Shown here piece after piece: positions 30,573-39,460 of a stretch of 57,736 nt of DNA. This DNA comes from Rhodocyclaceae bacterium UBA2250 (GTDB taxonomy: Bacteria > Pseudomonadota > Gammaproteobacteria > Burkholderiales > Rhodocyclaceae), in assembly GCA_002347285.1 (NCBI GenBank), contig DDXW01000003.1:1-57736 (forward strand). The letters run 5' to 3'. The position numbers were made by a program, and so were the translations under genes. The notes beneath the pieces were generated by a model, which was not told the DNA's origin, made no database searches, and saw only the letters and a program-made list of their open reading frames with translations. Position 1 is the first letter of the stretch; each line of letters starts with the position of its first letter.

Positions 30573-30576
<4 letters not shown>
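29587..30576 (-). CDS. pyrB: Aspartate carbamoyltransferase catalytic subunit
   Basis: Condenses carbamoyl phosphate with aspartate in pyrimidine synthesis. 329 residues with an N-terminal extension (MMGALNPQLNEHGELIHLLS) typical of PyrB enzymes that assemble with a PyrC-like partner. Carbamoyl-phosphate motif NSTRTRTTFE, then HVVNAGDGRHSHPTQGLLDM and MHPGPMNRGVEIDS are intact. No PyrI regulatory subunit is seen, in line with the PyrB-PyrC' type. Two adjacent ATGs (30576 and 30573) follow a GGGAGAA site and overlap the pyrR stop. It is the middle gene of the algH-ruvX-pyrR-pyrB-pyrX operon. Confidence 0.95.
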
Positions 30577-31059
<483 letters not shown>

Positions 31060-31085
<26 letters not shown>

Positions 31086-31500
31086 GCTGTTGGTCGAACC
31101 AGGATTGAAGGATCACGGCGGCGGCCTCGGCGTCGAGGCGGGCTTTCTGCTTGCGTTTGTCGCCGTGGATGCGTTCCTCGGCGACGCAGGAGGAATAGCG
31201 TTCGTCGGCCATGTCCACCGGCAGGCGGTAGCGGCCGGCGAGCTGGCGCGCGAAGCGCTCGCAGCGGGCGGCGAATTCGTGGGGCGCGTCGCGGTCGGCG
31301 TGCGCGGGCAGGCCGACGAGGAGGCGCTGCGGATGCCAGGCCGCGATCAGCCGGTCGATCGCGGCGAAGCGCCGTTCGTTCGCCGATTCGGCGATGGTCT
31401 CGAGCGGGCGCGCCTGGCCGAGCAGGGTTTCGCCGATCGCCACGCCGACGCGCTTTTCGCCGAAGTCGAAGGCCATCACCGTCTCGCTGGCCTCAGGCAT
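31060..31500 (-). CDS. ruvX: RuvX/YqgF family nuclease (putative Holliday junction resolvase, 16S rRNA processing)
   Basis: A 146-residue RNase H-fold protein. Members are needed for 16S rRNA 5' maturation in E. coli and were first predicted as Holliday junction resolvases. Motifs are VMAFDFGEKRVGVAIGE with the first catalytic Asp, RLLVGLPAHADRDA, MADERYSSCVAEE with a catalytic Glu, and LDAEAAAVILQSWFD with a late Asp. It sits between algH and pyrR and overlaps both, the usual algH-ruvX-pyrR order in beta- and gammaproteobacteria. Confidence 0.9.
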
Positions 31501-32083
31501 GCCCCGCCACGTCGGAGAGATTGGCGAAGTCGACGCCGAGCAGTTGCAGCGCGGCCGGCAGCCGTTCGGCAGGCGGCAAGCCGAAGATGATCTCGGGGTC
31601 GGCGGCGACGCTCAGCCAGGCGTTCTGCGTCATCTCCCACTCGAGTTGGCCAGCGCTCCAGCCGGCATAGCCGAGCGAGACCAGCACGTCGGCCGGCTCG
31701 CCGCTGTCGCTCATCGACTGCAGGATGTCGCGCGAGCTGGTCAGGCCGATCTCGCCGGTGATCGGCAGGGTCGACTGCCAGCGGCCGACCGGCCGGTGCA
31801 GCACGAAGCCGCGGTCGGTCTGCACCGGGCCGCCGAAGAACACCGGCAGATTCTGGTACTTCGCCTGGTTCTCGCCCGGCGTCAGCGGCACGCTGACGCG
31901 TTCGAACAGGTCGCCGAGGTTGAGGTCGAGCGGACGATTGACGATGATGCCGAGCGCGCCCTCGCTGTTGTGCTCGCACAGATAGGTCAGCGTGCGCGCG
32001 AAATTCGGATCGGTCATGGCAGGCATGGCGATCAGGAAGTGATTCGCGAGGCTGACGGTGGCGGATTTGTCGTCGCTGCTCAT
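31493..32083 (-). CDS. algH: YqgE/AlgH family protein (DUF179)
   Basis: A 196-residue soluble protein of unknown biochemical role; the Pseudomonas homologue was named for an effect on alginate. Conserved stretches: ANHFLIAMPAMTDPNFARTL, EGALGIIVNRPLDLNLGDLF, FFGGPVQTDRGFVLH and LVSLGYAGWSAGQLEWEM. The start MSSDDKSATVSLAN at 32083 is chosen because homology begins a few residues later; the frame runs far upstream without support. First gene of the operon, divergent from the photolyase gene with a 51-base gap. Confidence 0.9.
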   Translation of the reverse strand: MSSDDKSATVSLANHFLIAMPAMTDPNFARTLTYLCEHNSEGALGIIVNRPLDLNLGDLFERVSVPLTPGENQAKYQNLPVFFGGPVQTDRGFVLHRPVGRWQSTLPITGEIGLTSSRDILQSMSDSGEPADVLVSLGYAGWSAGQLEWEMTQNAWLSVAADPEIIFGLPPAERLPAALQLLGVDFANLSDVAGHA

Positions 32084-32134
32084 GATATGGCGGGCATTGT
32101 AATCTGTCGGCGTGGAAATATCGTTCTCCGCCCG

Positions 32135-33136
32135 ATGACCGCCGGCGCCCTCGTCTGGTTCCGCCGCGACCTGCGCGATTTCGACCATGCCGCGCTGGCG
32201 GCCGCGCTGCGCGCCGCCGCCCTCGCCGAGCACGATTGCGCCGCCGCGCCGGGACAGTTGGCCGTGTCCGCGGCCGCCCCGCCAGCGCCGAGTTTGCCGA
32301 CGCTCGCCGAACCCGGCTTCCGGCCGACCGACCTGCGGCTGCCGGCCGGCATGAGCGGCGGCGCGCGGCTGTTCGACGAGTTCCTCGCCCGCATCGGCCG
32401 TTACCGCGCAACGCGCGACTTCCCTGCCCTGGCCGGCACCTCGGGACTCTCGCCGCACCTGCGCTTCGGCACCGTTTCGATCCGCCGCCTCGCCGCCGCC
32501 GCGCATGTGGAAAGCCTGCTGCCGCATGGCGCAGGCGCGGCCGCCTGGCTCGGCGAACTGATCTGGCGCGAGTTCTACCAGATGATCCTCTGGCATCGCC
32601 CGGACGTGGCCGAGCATTGCTGCCGGCGCGAATACGACGCGCTCGCCTGGGACGAGGCGCCAGAACTCTTCGCCGCCTGGCGCGCAGGGCGCACCGGCTA
32701 TCCGCTCGTCGATGCGGCGCAGCGCCAGCTGCTGCGGACGGGCTGGATGCACAACCGCCTGTGCATGGTGTCGGCGTCGTTCCTCGTCAAGGATCTCGGC
32801 ATCGACTGGCGCCTGGGCGAGCGGCACTTCGCCGACCGGCTGCTCGACTACGACCTCGCCGCCAACAACGGCGGCTGGCAGTGGGCCGCCTCGACCGGCT
32901 GCGACGCCCAGCCGTATTTCCGCATCTTCAACCCGGTGACGCAGGCGGAGAAGTTCGACCCGCAGGGCCGCTTCATCCGCCGCTACGTGCCGGAACTCGC
33001 CGAGGTTCCCGACAGGTTCATCCACGCGCCCTGGAAAATGCCGTCCCCGCCGGCTGGCTATCCGCCGCCGTGCGTCGACCACGCGCAGGCGCGGGAGCGC
33101 ACCCTGAGGCGCTTTGCCGCAGCGCGCGGCGCGTAG
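32135..33136 (+). CDS. Deoxyribodipyrimidine photolyase lacking most of the N-terminal antenna domain
   Basis: A 333-residue protein where photolyases are normally about 470. The first 27 residues (ALVWFRRDLRDFDHAALAAA) are the standard start of the alpha/beta antenna domain, but the sequence then jumps to a linker (LAEHDCAAAPGQLA) and straight into the FAD-binding domain (LFDEFLARIGRYRATRDFPA). About 130 residues are missing in frame. The FAD domain is complete: LSPHLRFGTVSIR, ELIWREFYQMILWH, TGWMHNRLCMVSASFLVKD, DLAANNGGWQWAASTG, FRIFNPVTQAEKFDP. A perfect dispersed repeat at 32273-32295 lies in the junction linker. It may be an antenna-less enzyme or a recently damaged gene. Confidence 0.75.
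   Translation: MTAGALVWFRRDLRDFDHAALAAALRAAALAEHDCAAAPGQLAVSAAAPPAPSLPTLAEPGFRPTDLRLPAGMSGGARLFDEFLARIGRYRATRDFPALAGTSGLSPHLRFGTVSIRRLAAAAHVESLLPHGAGAAAWLGELIWREFYQMILWHRPDVAEHCCRREYDALAWDEAPELFAAWRAGRTGYPLVDAAQRQLLRTGWMHNRLCMVSASFLVKDLGIDWRLGERHFADRLLDYDLAANNGGWQWAASTGCDAQPYFRIFNPVTQAEKFDPQGRFIRRYVPELAEVPDRFIHAPWKMPSPPAGYPPPCVDHAQARERTLRRFAAARGA
32273..32295 (-). repeat. 23-bp dispersed repeat, perfect copy, at photolyase deletion junction
   Basis: Exact consensus match, inverse orientation. Encodes AAPPAPSL in the linker between the truncated antenna domain and the FAD domain. Confidence 0.8.
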
Positions 33137-33163
33137 ACGGGAAAGGCGCGCGGGCCTTTCGGT

Positions 33164-33169
33164 TAGAAT
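33164..33169 (+). promoter_or_regulatory. TAGAAT -10-like element near thiD
   Basis: TAGAAT ends only 6 bases before the first thiD ATG at 33176 but 39 before an in-frame ATG at 33209, which raises doubt about the thiD start. No TPP riboswitch fits in this gap. Confidence 0.35.
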
Positions 33170-33175
33170 CGGACG

Positions 33176-34039
33176 ATGCCAATGACTTCTGCCGCGCCTC
33201 CCGTCGTGATGACCTTCGCCGCCTCCGATCCGACCTGCGGGGCGGGCCTGCAGGCGGATCTGCTGACCATCGCGGCGCACGGCTGCCATCCGCTCACCGT
33301 GGTGACGGCGCTGACGGTGCAGGACACGACCGGCGTCGAGGATCTGCTGCCGCTCGAGGCCGGCTGGGTGGCCGACCAGGCGCGCGCGCTGCTCGAGGAC
33401 ATGCCGGTGGCCGCCTTCAAGCTCGGCATGCTCGGCAGCGTCGAGGCGATCGCCGCCGTCGCCGAAGTCCTCTCCGACTATCCCGACACGCCGGTGGTGT
33501 TCGACCCGGTGCTCGCCTCCGGCCGCGGCGACGCCTTCGCCGACGAGGACGCCGTCGATGCGATGATCGAATTGCTGCTGCCGCTCACCGACATCCTCAC
33601 GCCCAACAGTCTCGAGGCGCGCCGCTTGGCGCAGGAGCTCGGCCCCTCGGCCGAGGCCACGCCCGACCTCGCGGAATGCGCGCGGCGCCTGATCGCGGCG
33701 GGCAGCGCGCACGTCCTCGTCACCGGCACCCACGAGCACAGCCCGCGCGTCGTCAATACCCTCTACGGCTCCCATGGCCCGGTGCGGCAGGACGACTGGG
33801 AGCGCTTGCCCGGCAGCTACCACGGCTCCGGCTGCACGCTCGCCTCCGCGATCGCCGCCCAGCTGGCGTGGGGCCAGCCGCTGCCCGCGGCGGTGCGCGC
33901 GGCGCAGGAATACACCTGGCACAGCCTGGCGCACGGCTTCCGGCCGGGCATGGGCCAGTTCGTGCCCAATCGTTTGTGGCGTACCCCCGGCCATGCGCTG
34001 GCGAACCCAGTGGAGGCGAACGATGCCCGAGCCGTCTGA
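33176..34039 (+). CDS. thiD: Hydroxymethylpyrimidine/phosphomethylpyrimidine kinase
   Basis: Phosphorylates HMP and HMP-P for thiamine synthesis. 287 residues of the ribokinase fold: VVMTFAASDPTCGAGLQADL, VVTALTVQDTTGV, FKLGMLGSVEAI, PVVFDPVLASGRGDAF and the anion-hole/catalytic segment SYHGSGCTLASAIAAQLAWG with the catalytic Cys. The start is uncertain: 33176 gives MPMTSAAPPVVMTF, while 33209 would begin MTFAASDP and fits the TAGAAT element better. The 3' end overlaps thiE by 17 bases. Confidence 0.92.
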   Translation: MPMTSAAPPVVMTFAASDPTCGAGLQADLLTIAAHGCHPLTVVTALTVQDTTGVEDLLPLEAGWVADQARALLEDMPVAAFKLGMLGSVEAIAAVAEVLSDYPDTPVVFDPVLASGRGDAFADEDAVDAMIELLLPLTDILTPNSLEARRLAQELGPSAEATPDLAECARRLIAAGSAHVLVTGTHEHSPRVVNTLYGSHGPVRQDDWERLPGSYHGSGCTLASAIAAQLAWGQPLPAAVRAAQEYTWHSLAHGFRPGMGQFVPNRLWRTPGHALANPVEANDARAV

Positions 34040-34682
34040 AAAGCACGTGCCGATGCAGGGGCTGTATGCCCTCACCCCGGACGACAACCTGCTGCCGCGC
34101 CTGTCGGCGCTCGTCGAAAGCGCGCTCGCCGGCGGCGTCAAGTGGGTGCAGTACCGCAACAAGATCGCCCCGCCGCCGCTGCGGCGCGCCCAGGCCGCCG
34201 AGCTGCTGCGCATCTGCCACGCCCACGGCGCCAGGCTGATCGTCAACGACGACGTCTGGCTGGCCGTCGAGATCGGCGCCGACGGCGCCCATCTCGGCCG
34301 CGAGGACATTCCCGGCGGCAGCCTGCGCACGGCGCGCGACGCGCTCGGCCCGCACCGCATCCTCGGCGTCTCCTGCTACGACGACCTGGCGCGCGCCGAA
34401 GTCGCCGTCGATGCCGGCGCCGACTACATCGCGATCGGCAGCGTGTTCGCCTCGGTCAGCAAGCCACAGGCGACGCGCGCCTCGCTCGCGACCCTGAGCG
34501 AGGCGAAACGGCGCTTCAAGCTGCCGGTCGTCGCCATCGGCGGCATCACCGTGAAGAATGCCCCGCAGGTGATCGCCGCCGGCGCCGACATGATCGCCGT
34601 GCTTTCCGACCTGTTCGACGCGATGGACATCAAGAAGCAGGCCGAAAAATTCCAGAAGCTGTTCAAGGACCGCCATTCATGA
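34023..34682 (+). CDS. thiE: Thiamine phosphate synthase
   Basis: Joins HMP-PP and thiazole phosphate to thiamine phosphate. 219-residue TIM barrel with GLYALTPDDNLLPRL, VKWVQYRNK, RLIVNDDVWLAVEIGADGAH, LGVSCYDDL, DYIAIGSVFASVSKP and VVAIGGITVKNAPQVIAAGA. The pyrophosphate-binding GGIT loop and the NDD motif are intact. The ATG at 34023 lies inside the end of thiD and the stop overlaps the hemL ATG (ATGA), so thiD-thiE-hemL are translationally coupled. Confidence 0.94.
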   Translation: MPEPSEKHVPMQGLYALTPDDNLLPRLSALVESALAGGVKWVQYRNKIAPPPLRRAQAAELLRICHAHGARLIVNDDVWLAVEIGADGAHLGREDIPGGSLRTARDALGPHRILGVSCYDDLARAEVAVDAGADYIAIGSVFASVSKPQATRASLATLSEAKRRFKLPVVAIGGITVKNAPQVIAAGADMIAVLSDLFDAMDIKKQAEKFQKLFKDRHS

Positions 34683-35956
34683 CCCGCAACGCAGACCTGT
34701 TCGCCCGTGCCCAGCAAACCATTCCCGGCGGCGTCAATTCGCCGGTGCGCGCCTTCCGCTCCGTCGGCGGCACGCCGCGCTTCTTCACGCGCGGCGCCGG
34801 CGCGCATGTCTGGGACGCGGACGGCCGGCGCTACCTCGACTATGTCGGCTCGTGGGGGCCGCTGATCCTCGGCCATGCCGAGCCGGACACCGTGCGCGCC
34901 GTGCAGGAGGCCGCAAGCAAGGGACTTTCGTTCGGCGCGCCGACCGAAGCCGAGATCGAGCTCGCCGAACTGCTCGTCGCCCGCGTGCCGAGCATGGAGA
35001 TGGTGCGCCTCGTCTCCTCGGGTACCGAGGCGACGATGAGCGCGATCCGCCTCGCCCGCGGCTTCACCGGCCGCGACACGCTGGTCAAGTTCGAGGGCTG
35101 TTATCACGGGCATGCGGACAGCCTGCTGGTCAAGGCCGGCTCGGGCATGCTGACCTTCGGCAACCCGTCGTCGTCCGGCGTGCCGGCCGACCTGGCGCAG
35201 CACACGCTGGTGCTCGACTACAACGACGCGCAGCAGTTGCGCGATGCTTTCGCCAAGCACGGCGACACGATCGCCTGCGTGATCGTCGAGCCGGTCGCCG
35301 GCAACATGAACCTGATCGCCCCGAAGTCCGAGTTCCTCCAGGCGCTGCGCGAACTGTGCACGAAACACGGCGCGGTGCTGATCTTCGACGAGGTGATGAC
35401 CGGCTTCCGCGTCGGGCCGGGCTCGGCGCAGGGCCTGTTCGGCATCAAGCCGGATCTCTCCACCTTTGGCAAGGTGGTCGGCGGCGGCATGCCGCTCGGC
35501 GCCTTCGGCGGCCGCCGCGACATCATGACCCAGATCGCGCCGCTCGGCCCGGTCTACCAGGCCGGCACGCTGTCGGGCAATCCGCTCTCCGTCGCCGCCG
35601 GTCTCGTCACGCTGAAGAAGATCGCCGCGCCGGGCTTCTACGAGGCGCTGGCGGCGAAGACCAAGGCGCTCGTCGATGGCCTTTCGGCCGCCGCGCAGAA
35701 GCGCGGCGTGACCTTCAGCGCCCAGTCGGTCGGCGGCATGTTCGGCCTCTACTTCTCCGCTGCCTGTCCGACCTCCTACGCCGAGGTCATGGCCTGCGAC
35801 AGGGAAGCCTTCAACCGCTTCTTCCACGCGATGCTCGAGCAGGGCGTCTATCTCGCGCCGTCGGCCTTCGAGGCCGGCTTCGTCTCCGCGGCGCACAGCG
35901 ACGCGGACATCGCGGCGACGGTGGCGGCGGCCGCGGCGGTGTTCGCGACCCCATGA
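34679..35956 (+). CDS. hemL: Glutamate-1-semialdehyde 2,1-aminomutase
   Basis: PLP enzyme that converts glutamate-1-semialdehyde to 5-aminolevulinate in the C5 route to haem and B12. 425 residues starting MTRNADLFARAQQTIPGGVN, with VSSGTEATMSAIRLARGFTG, KFEGCYHGHADSLL, IFDEVMTGFRVG and the PLP-lysine in STFGKVVGGGMPLG (Lys265). The next gene starts 3 bases before the end; a diverged 23-bp repeat begins at the last base of the hemL stop codon. Downstream metH-dependent B12 use elsewhere in the window fits active tetrapyrrole synthesis. Confidence 0.96.
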   Translation: MTRNADLFARAQQTIPGGVNSPVRAFRSVGGTPRFFTRGAGAHVWDADGRRYLDYVGSWGPLILGHAEPDTVRAVQEAASKGLSFGAPTEAEIELAELLVARVPSMEMVRLVSSGTEATMSAIRLARGFTGRDTLVKFEGCYHGHADSLLVKAGSGMLTFGNPSSSGVPADLAQHTLVLDYNDAQQLRDAFAKHGDTIACVIVEPVAGNMNLIAPKSEFLQALRELCTKHGAVLIFDEVMTGFRVGPGSAQGLFGIKPDLSTFGKVVGGGMPLGAFGGRRDIMTQIAPLGPVYQAGTLSGNPLSVAAGLVTLKKIAAPGFYEALAAKTKALVDGLSAAAQKRGVTFSAQSVGGMFGLYFSAACPTSYAEVMACDREAFNRFFHAMLEQGVYLAPSAFEAGFVSAAHSDADIAATVAAAAAVFATP

Positions 35957-37563
35957 AATCCGGCGCTGGCGAGGCGGCGATGTTCAACCTGACGCGCTAC
36001 TTCTCGACGCTGAGCTTCATCTTCATCGTGCTGGCCGGCGGCTTGGCCGGCGCCTATTTCGGCGACAACAAGGTGCGCTTCGCGGTGATGGGCGCGCTGG
36101 CCCTGCTGTTCCTGTTCCAGCTGTTCGTCGTGCGCCGCGCCCAGGGCATCCTGCGCAGCCAGAGCGAGGCGCTCGAGGCGGTCAACCGCGATCTCGACCG
36201 CCGCGTGCAGGAGCGCACGCGCGAACTCGAGGCCGAGATCGTCGAGCGGCGCAACGCCGAGCAGCGGCTCGACCACCTCGCGCACCACGACCCGCTCACC
36301 GGGCTGCCGAACCGCGTGATGTTCGCCGAGCAGCTGCGCCACAGCATCGGCCAGGCGCAGCGCCACGGGCGCCGGCTGGCGGTGCTGTTCATCGACCTCG
36401 ACCGCTTCAAGGAGATCAACGACACCCTCGGCCACGCCGTCGGTGACGAGCTGCTGGTCGCCGCGACGCGCCGCATGCTCGCGCATCTGCGCACCGGCGA
36501 CACGCTGGCGCGGCTCGGCGGCGACGAGTTCGTCTGCATCGTCGAGGACGTCAAGGACGCGCGCGAGGCCGGCGTCGTCGCCGACAAGCTGATCGAGCTG
36601 CTGTCGCACCCGTTCGAGATCCTCGAACACGAGTTGTTCGTCTCGGGCAGCGTCGGCATCTGCGTGCATCCGGACGACGGCGCCGACGTCGACACGCTGG
36701 TGCGCAACGCCGACACGGCGATGTACGAGGCCAAGGCGCACGGCCGCGGCCGCAGCCACTACTACTCGCCCGAGATGACCGAATACGCGCGCGAGCGCAG
36801 CCGCATCGAGGGCCTGCTGCGCCGGGCGATCGACGTCGGCGAGCTCGCCGTGCACTACCAGATCAAGGTCGGCCGCGGCGGCCAGCCGACCGGCGCCGAG
36901 GCGCTGCTGCGCTGGAACAGCCCCGAGCTGGGCAACGTCTCCCCGGTGCGCTTCATCCCGCTGGCCGAGGAGATCGGCTTCATCGTCAAGCTCGGCGAAT
37001 GGGTGCTGCGCCAGACCTGCCGGCAGATGATCGCCTGGCGCAAGGAAGGGCTGCACGTGCCGAAGGTGTCGGTCAACCTGTCGGTCAAGCAGATCGAGCG
37101 CACCGACATCGTCGAGACGGTGCGCGGCGTGCTGGCGGAAACCGGCCTCGAGCCGGCCGCGCTCGAGCTCGAGATCACCGAGTCGGTGATCATGAACATG
37201 GACGATTCCCTCGCCATCCTTGAGCGCCTGCACGCGCTCGGCGTGCAGCTGGCGATCGACGACTTCGGCACCGGCTACTCCTCGCTCTCCTACCTGAAGC
37301 GCCTGCCGATCAACACGCTGAAGATCGACCGCGCCTTCATCGTCGGCATCGGCGAGAACCGCGGCGACGAGGCGATCATCCGCACGGTGTTCGCGCTGGC
37401 CGACAGCCTCGGCCTGACCACGGTCGCCGAGGGCGTCGAAGGCAGCGGCCAGATCGACTTCCTGCAGACGCTCGGCTGCGACGAGATCCAGGGCTTCATC
37501 TACGGCAAGCCGCAGCCCGCCGACGAATTCGCCGACGCCTGGCGCACGCAGCAGGCGGCATAA
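35953..37563 (+). CDS. Membrane-associated GGDEF-EAL protein
   Basis: A 536-residue cyclic-di-GMP protein with both synthase and phosphodiesterase domains. N-terminal membrane pair at about 18-55, a coiled coil (RSQSEALEAVNRDLDRRVQE), GGDEF domain (DPLTGLPNRVMFAEQL, RLGGDEFVCIV) and EAL domain (GAEALLRWNSPELG, LELEITESVIMN, LAIDDFGTGYSSLSYLKRLP, VAEGVEG). Catalytic residues of both appear intact, so the net activity cannot be predicted. The first nine codons (MKSGAGEAA) are encoded by a diverged 23-bp dispersed repeat; an ATG at 35980 (MFNLTRYFST) is an equally likely start. It is the last gene of the thiD-thiE-hemL run, an unusual partner for vitamin genes. Confidence 0.88.
   Translation: MKSGAGEAAMFNLTRYFSTLSFIFIVLAGGLAGAYFGDNKVRFAVMGALALLFLFQLFVVRRAQGILRSQSEALEAVNRDLDRRVQERTRELEAEIVERRNAEQRLDHLAHHDPLTGLPNRVMFAEQLRHSIGQAQRHGRRLAVLFIDLDRFKEINDTLGHAVGDELLVAATRRMLAHLRTGDTLARLGGDEFVCIVEDVKDAREAGVVADKLIELLSHPFEILEHELFVSGSVGICVHPDDGADVDTLVRNADTAMYEAKAHGRGRSHYYSPEMTEYARERSRIEGLLRRAIDVGELAVHYQIKVGRGGQPTGAEALLRWNSPELGNVSPVRFIPLAEEIGFIVKLGEWVLRQTCRQMIAWRKEGLHVPKVSVNLSVKQIERTDIVETVRGVLAETGLEPAALELEITESVIMNMDDSLAILERLHALGVQLAIDDFGTGYSSLSYLKRLPINTLKIDRAFIVGIGENRGDEAIIRTVFALADSLGLTTVAEGVEGSGQIDFLQTLGCDEIQGFIYGKPQPADEFADAWRTQQAA
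35956..35978 (+). repeat. 23-bp dispersed repeat, 20/23, at hemL/GGDEF-EAL junction
   Basis: Three mismatches. It begins at the last base of the hemL stop codon, as do perfect copies next to two other stop codons, and codes for the first residues of the next gene. Confidence 0.5.
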
Positions 37564-37586
37564 GGCGGCCCCTTTCCGCCGGCCGC

Positions 37587-37592
37587 TAGAAT
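37587..37592 (+). promoter_or_regulatory. TAGAAT -10-like element for the MacA-like gene
   Basis: TAGAAT ends 28 bases before the ATG at 37621 and 24 bases after the GGDEF-EAL stop, suggesting a fresh start of transcription for the exporter operon. No clear -35 is seen. Confidence 0.4.
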
Positions 37593-37620
37593 GCGGCATC
37601 GCTCCCGAGGTTCTCGCATC

Positions 37621-38778
37621 ATGTCCCCCTTCCTGCGCCGCTTCCTGGCCGCCGTCCTGCTGCCCGCCGCGTTCGCCGCGGCGGTCGCCTGGTTCACCCG
37701 TCCCAAGCCGATCCCGGTGCGCCTGCACACGGTCGCCACGGGCAAGGTCGAGGCGACGCTCGCCAACACGCGCGCCGGCACGGTCGAGGCCTGCCAGCGC
37801 ACCAAACTGTCGACCATCCTCGGCGGCCGCATCGAGTATCTCGGCGTCAAGGAAGGCGACCGCGTCGCGGCGGGGCAGGTGCTGATGCGCCTCTGGCACC
37901 AGGACCTGCGCGCCCGCAGCGACGTCGCCGCGGCGCAGCTGGCGACCGCGAAGAGCCGCACCAGCGAAGCCTGCACGGTGGCGGCCAACGCCGAGCGCGA
38001 GGCCGCCCGCCAGGAAGCCCTGGCGGCCAAGGGCTTCATCTCCGCCTCGCGCGCCGAGTCGGCGCGCACCGAGGCCGCCGCGCGGCGCGCCGGCTGCGAC
38101 AGCGCCAAGAAGGACGTGGTCACCGCCGAGCGCCAGCTCGCCGCCGCCGGCGCCGACCTCGGCCGCACGGTGATCGTCGCGCCGTTCGCCGGCACGGTGG
38201 CGAAGATCGTCGGCGAGGTCGGCGAATACTCGACGCCCTCGCCGCCCGGCGTGCCGACGCCGCCGGCGATCGACCTGATCGACGACTCCTGCCTCTACGT
38301 CAAGGCGCCGATGGACGAGATCGACGGCCCGAAGATCCAGCCCGGCCAGAGCGTGCGCATCCGGCTCGACGCGCACCCCGGGCGCGTCTTCGCCGGCAAG
38401 GTCAAGCGCGTCGCCCCCTACGTCACGGCGGTCGAGAAGCAGGCGCGCACCGTCGACGTCGAGGTCGACTTCGCGCAGCCCGAGGAGGCGCGCGGCCTGC
38501 TGGTCGGCTACAGCGCCGACGTCGAGATCCTGCTCCAGGCGCGCGACGGCGTCGCGCGCATCCCGACCGCCGCGCTGCAGGAAGGCAACCGCGTGCTGCT
38601 GTTCGGCGCCGACGGCCTGCTGGCGGCGCGCCAGATCAAGCCCGGCCTCGCCAACTGGGAGTTCACCGAAGTGGCCGAGGGGCTGGCCGCCGGCGAGCGC
38701 ATCGTCCTGTCGCTCGAGAAGGAAGGCGTCAAGCCCGGCGCACGCGCCGTCGAAGAGGCGGCGGCCGAGAAGAAATAG
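37621..38778 (+). CDS. Periplasmic adaptor subunit, MacA-like (membrane fusion protein)
   Basis: A 385-residue membrane fusion protein of a MacAB-type exporter. An N-terminal membrane anchor (FLAAVLLPAAFAAAVAWFT) precedes a lipoyl half-domain (GGRIEYLGVKEGDRVAAGQV), an alpha-hairpin with two unusual cysteines (EACTVAANAEREAARQEALA, RRAGCDSAKK), the second lipoyl half (VIVAPFAGTVAKIVGEVGEY), and the beta-barrel (IQPGQSVRIRLDAHPGRVF). It should link the inner-membrane permeases to an outer-membrane channel, but no TolC gene is nearby. The ATG at 37621 is chosen from its distance to the TAGAAT element. Confidence 0.85.
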   Translation: MSPFLRRFLAAVLLPAAFAAAVAWFTRPKPIPVRLHTVATGKVEATLANTRAGTVEACQRTKLSTILGGRIEYLGVKEGDRVAAGQVLMRLWHQDLRARSDVAAAQLATAKSRTSEACTVAANAEREAARQEALAAKGFISASRAESARTEAAARRAGCDSAKKDVVTAERQLAAAGADLGRTVIVAPFAGTVAKIVGEVGEYSTPSPPGVPTPPAIDLIDDSCLYVKAPMDEIDGPKIQPGQSVRIRLDAHPGRVFAGKVKRVAPYVTAVEKQARTVDVEVDFAQPEEARGLLVGYSADVEILLQARDGVARIPTAALQEGNRVLLFGADGLLAARQIKPGLANWEFTEVAEGLAAGERIVLSLEKEGVKPGARAVEEAAAEKK

Positions 38779-39453
<675 letters not shown>

Positions 39454-39460
39454 TGAGGCG

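Noticed and set aside
33137..33175. Possible TPP riboswitch before thiD
   Set aside because: The gap is 39 bases, too short, and contains no conserved TPP motif.
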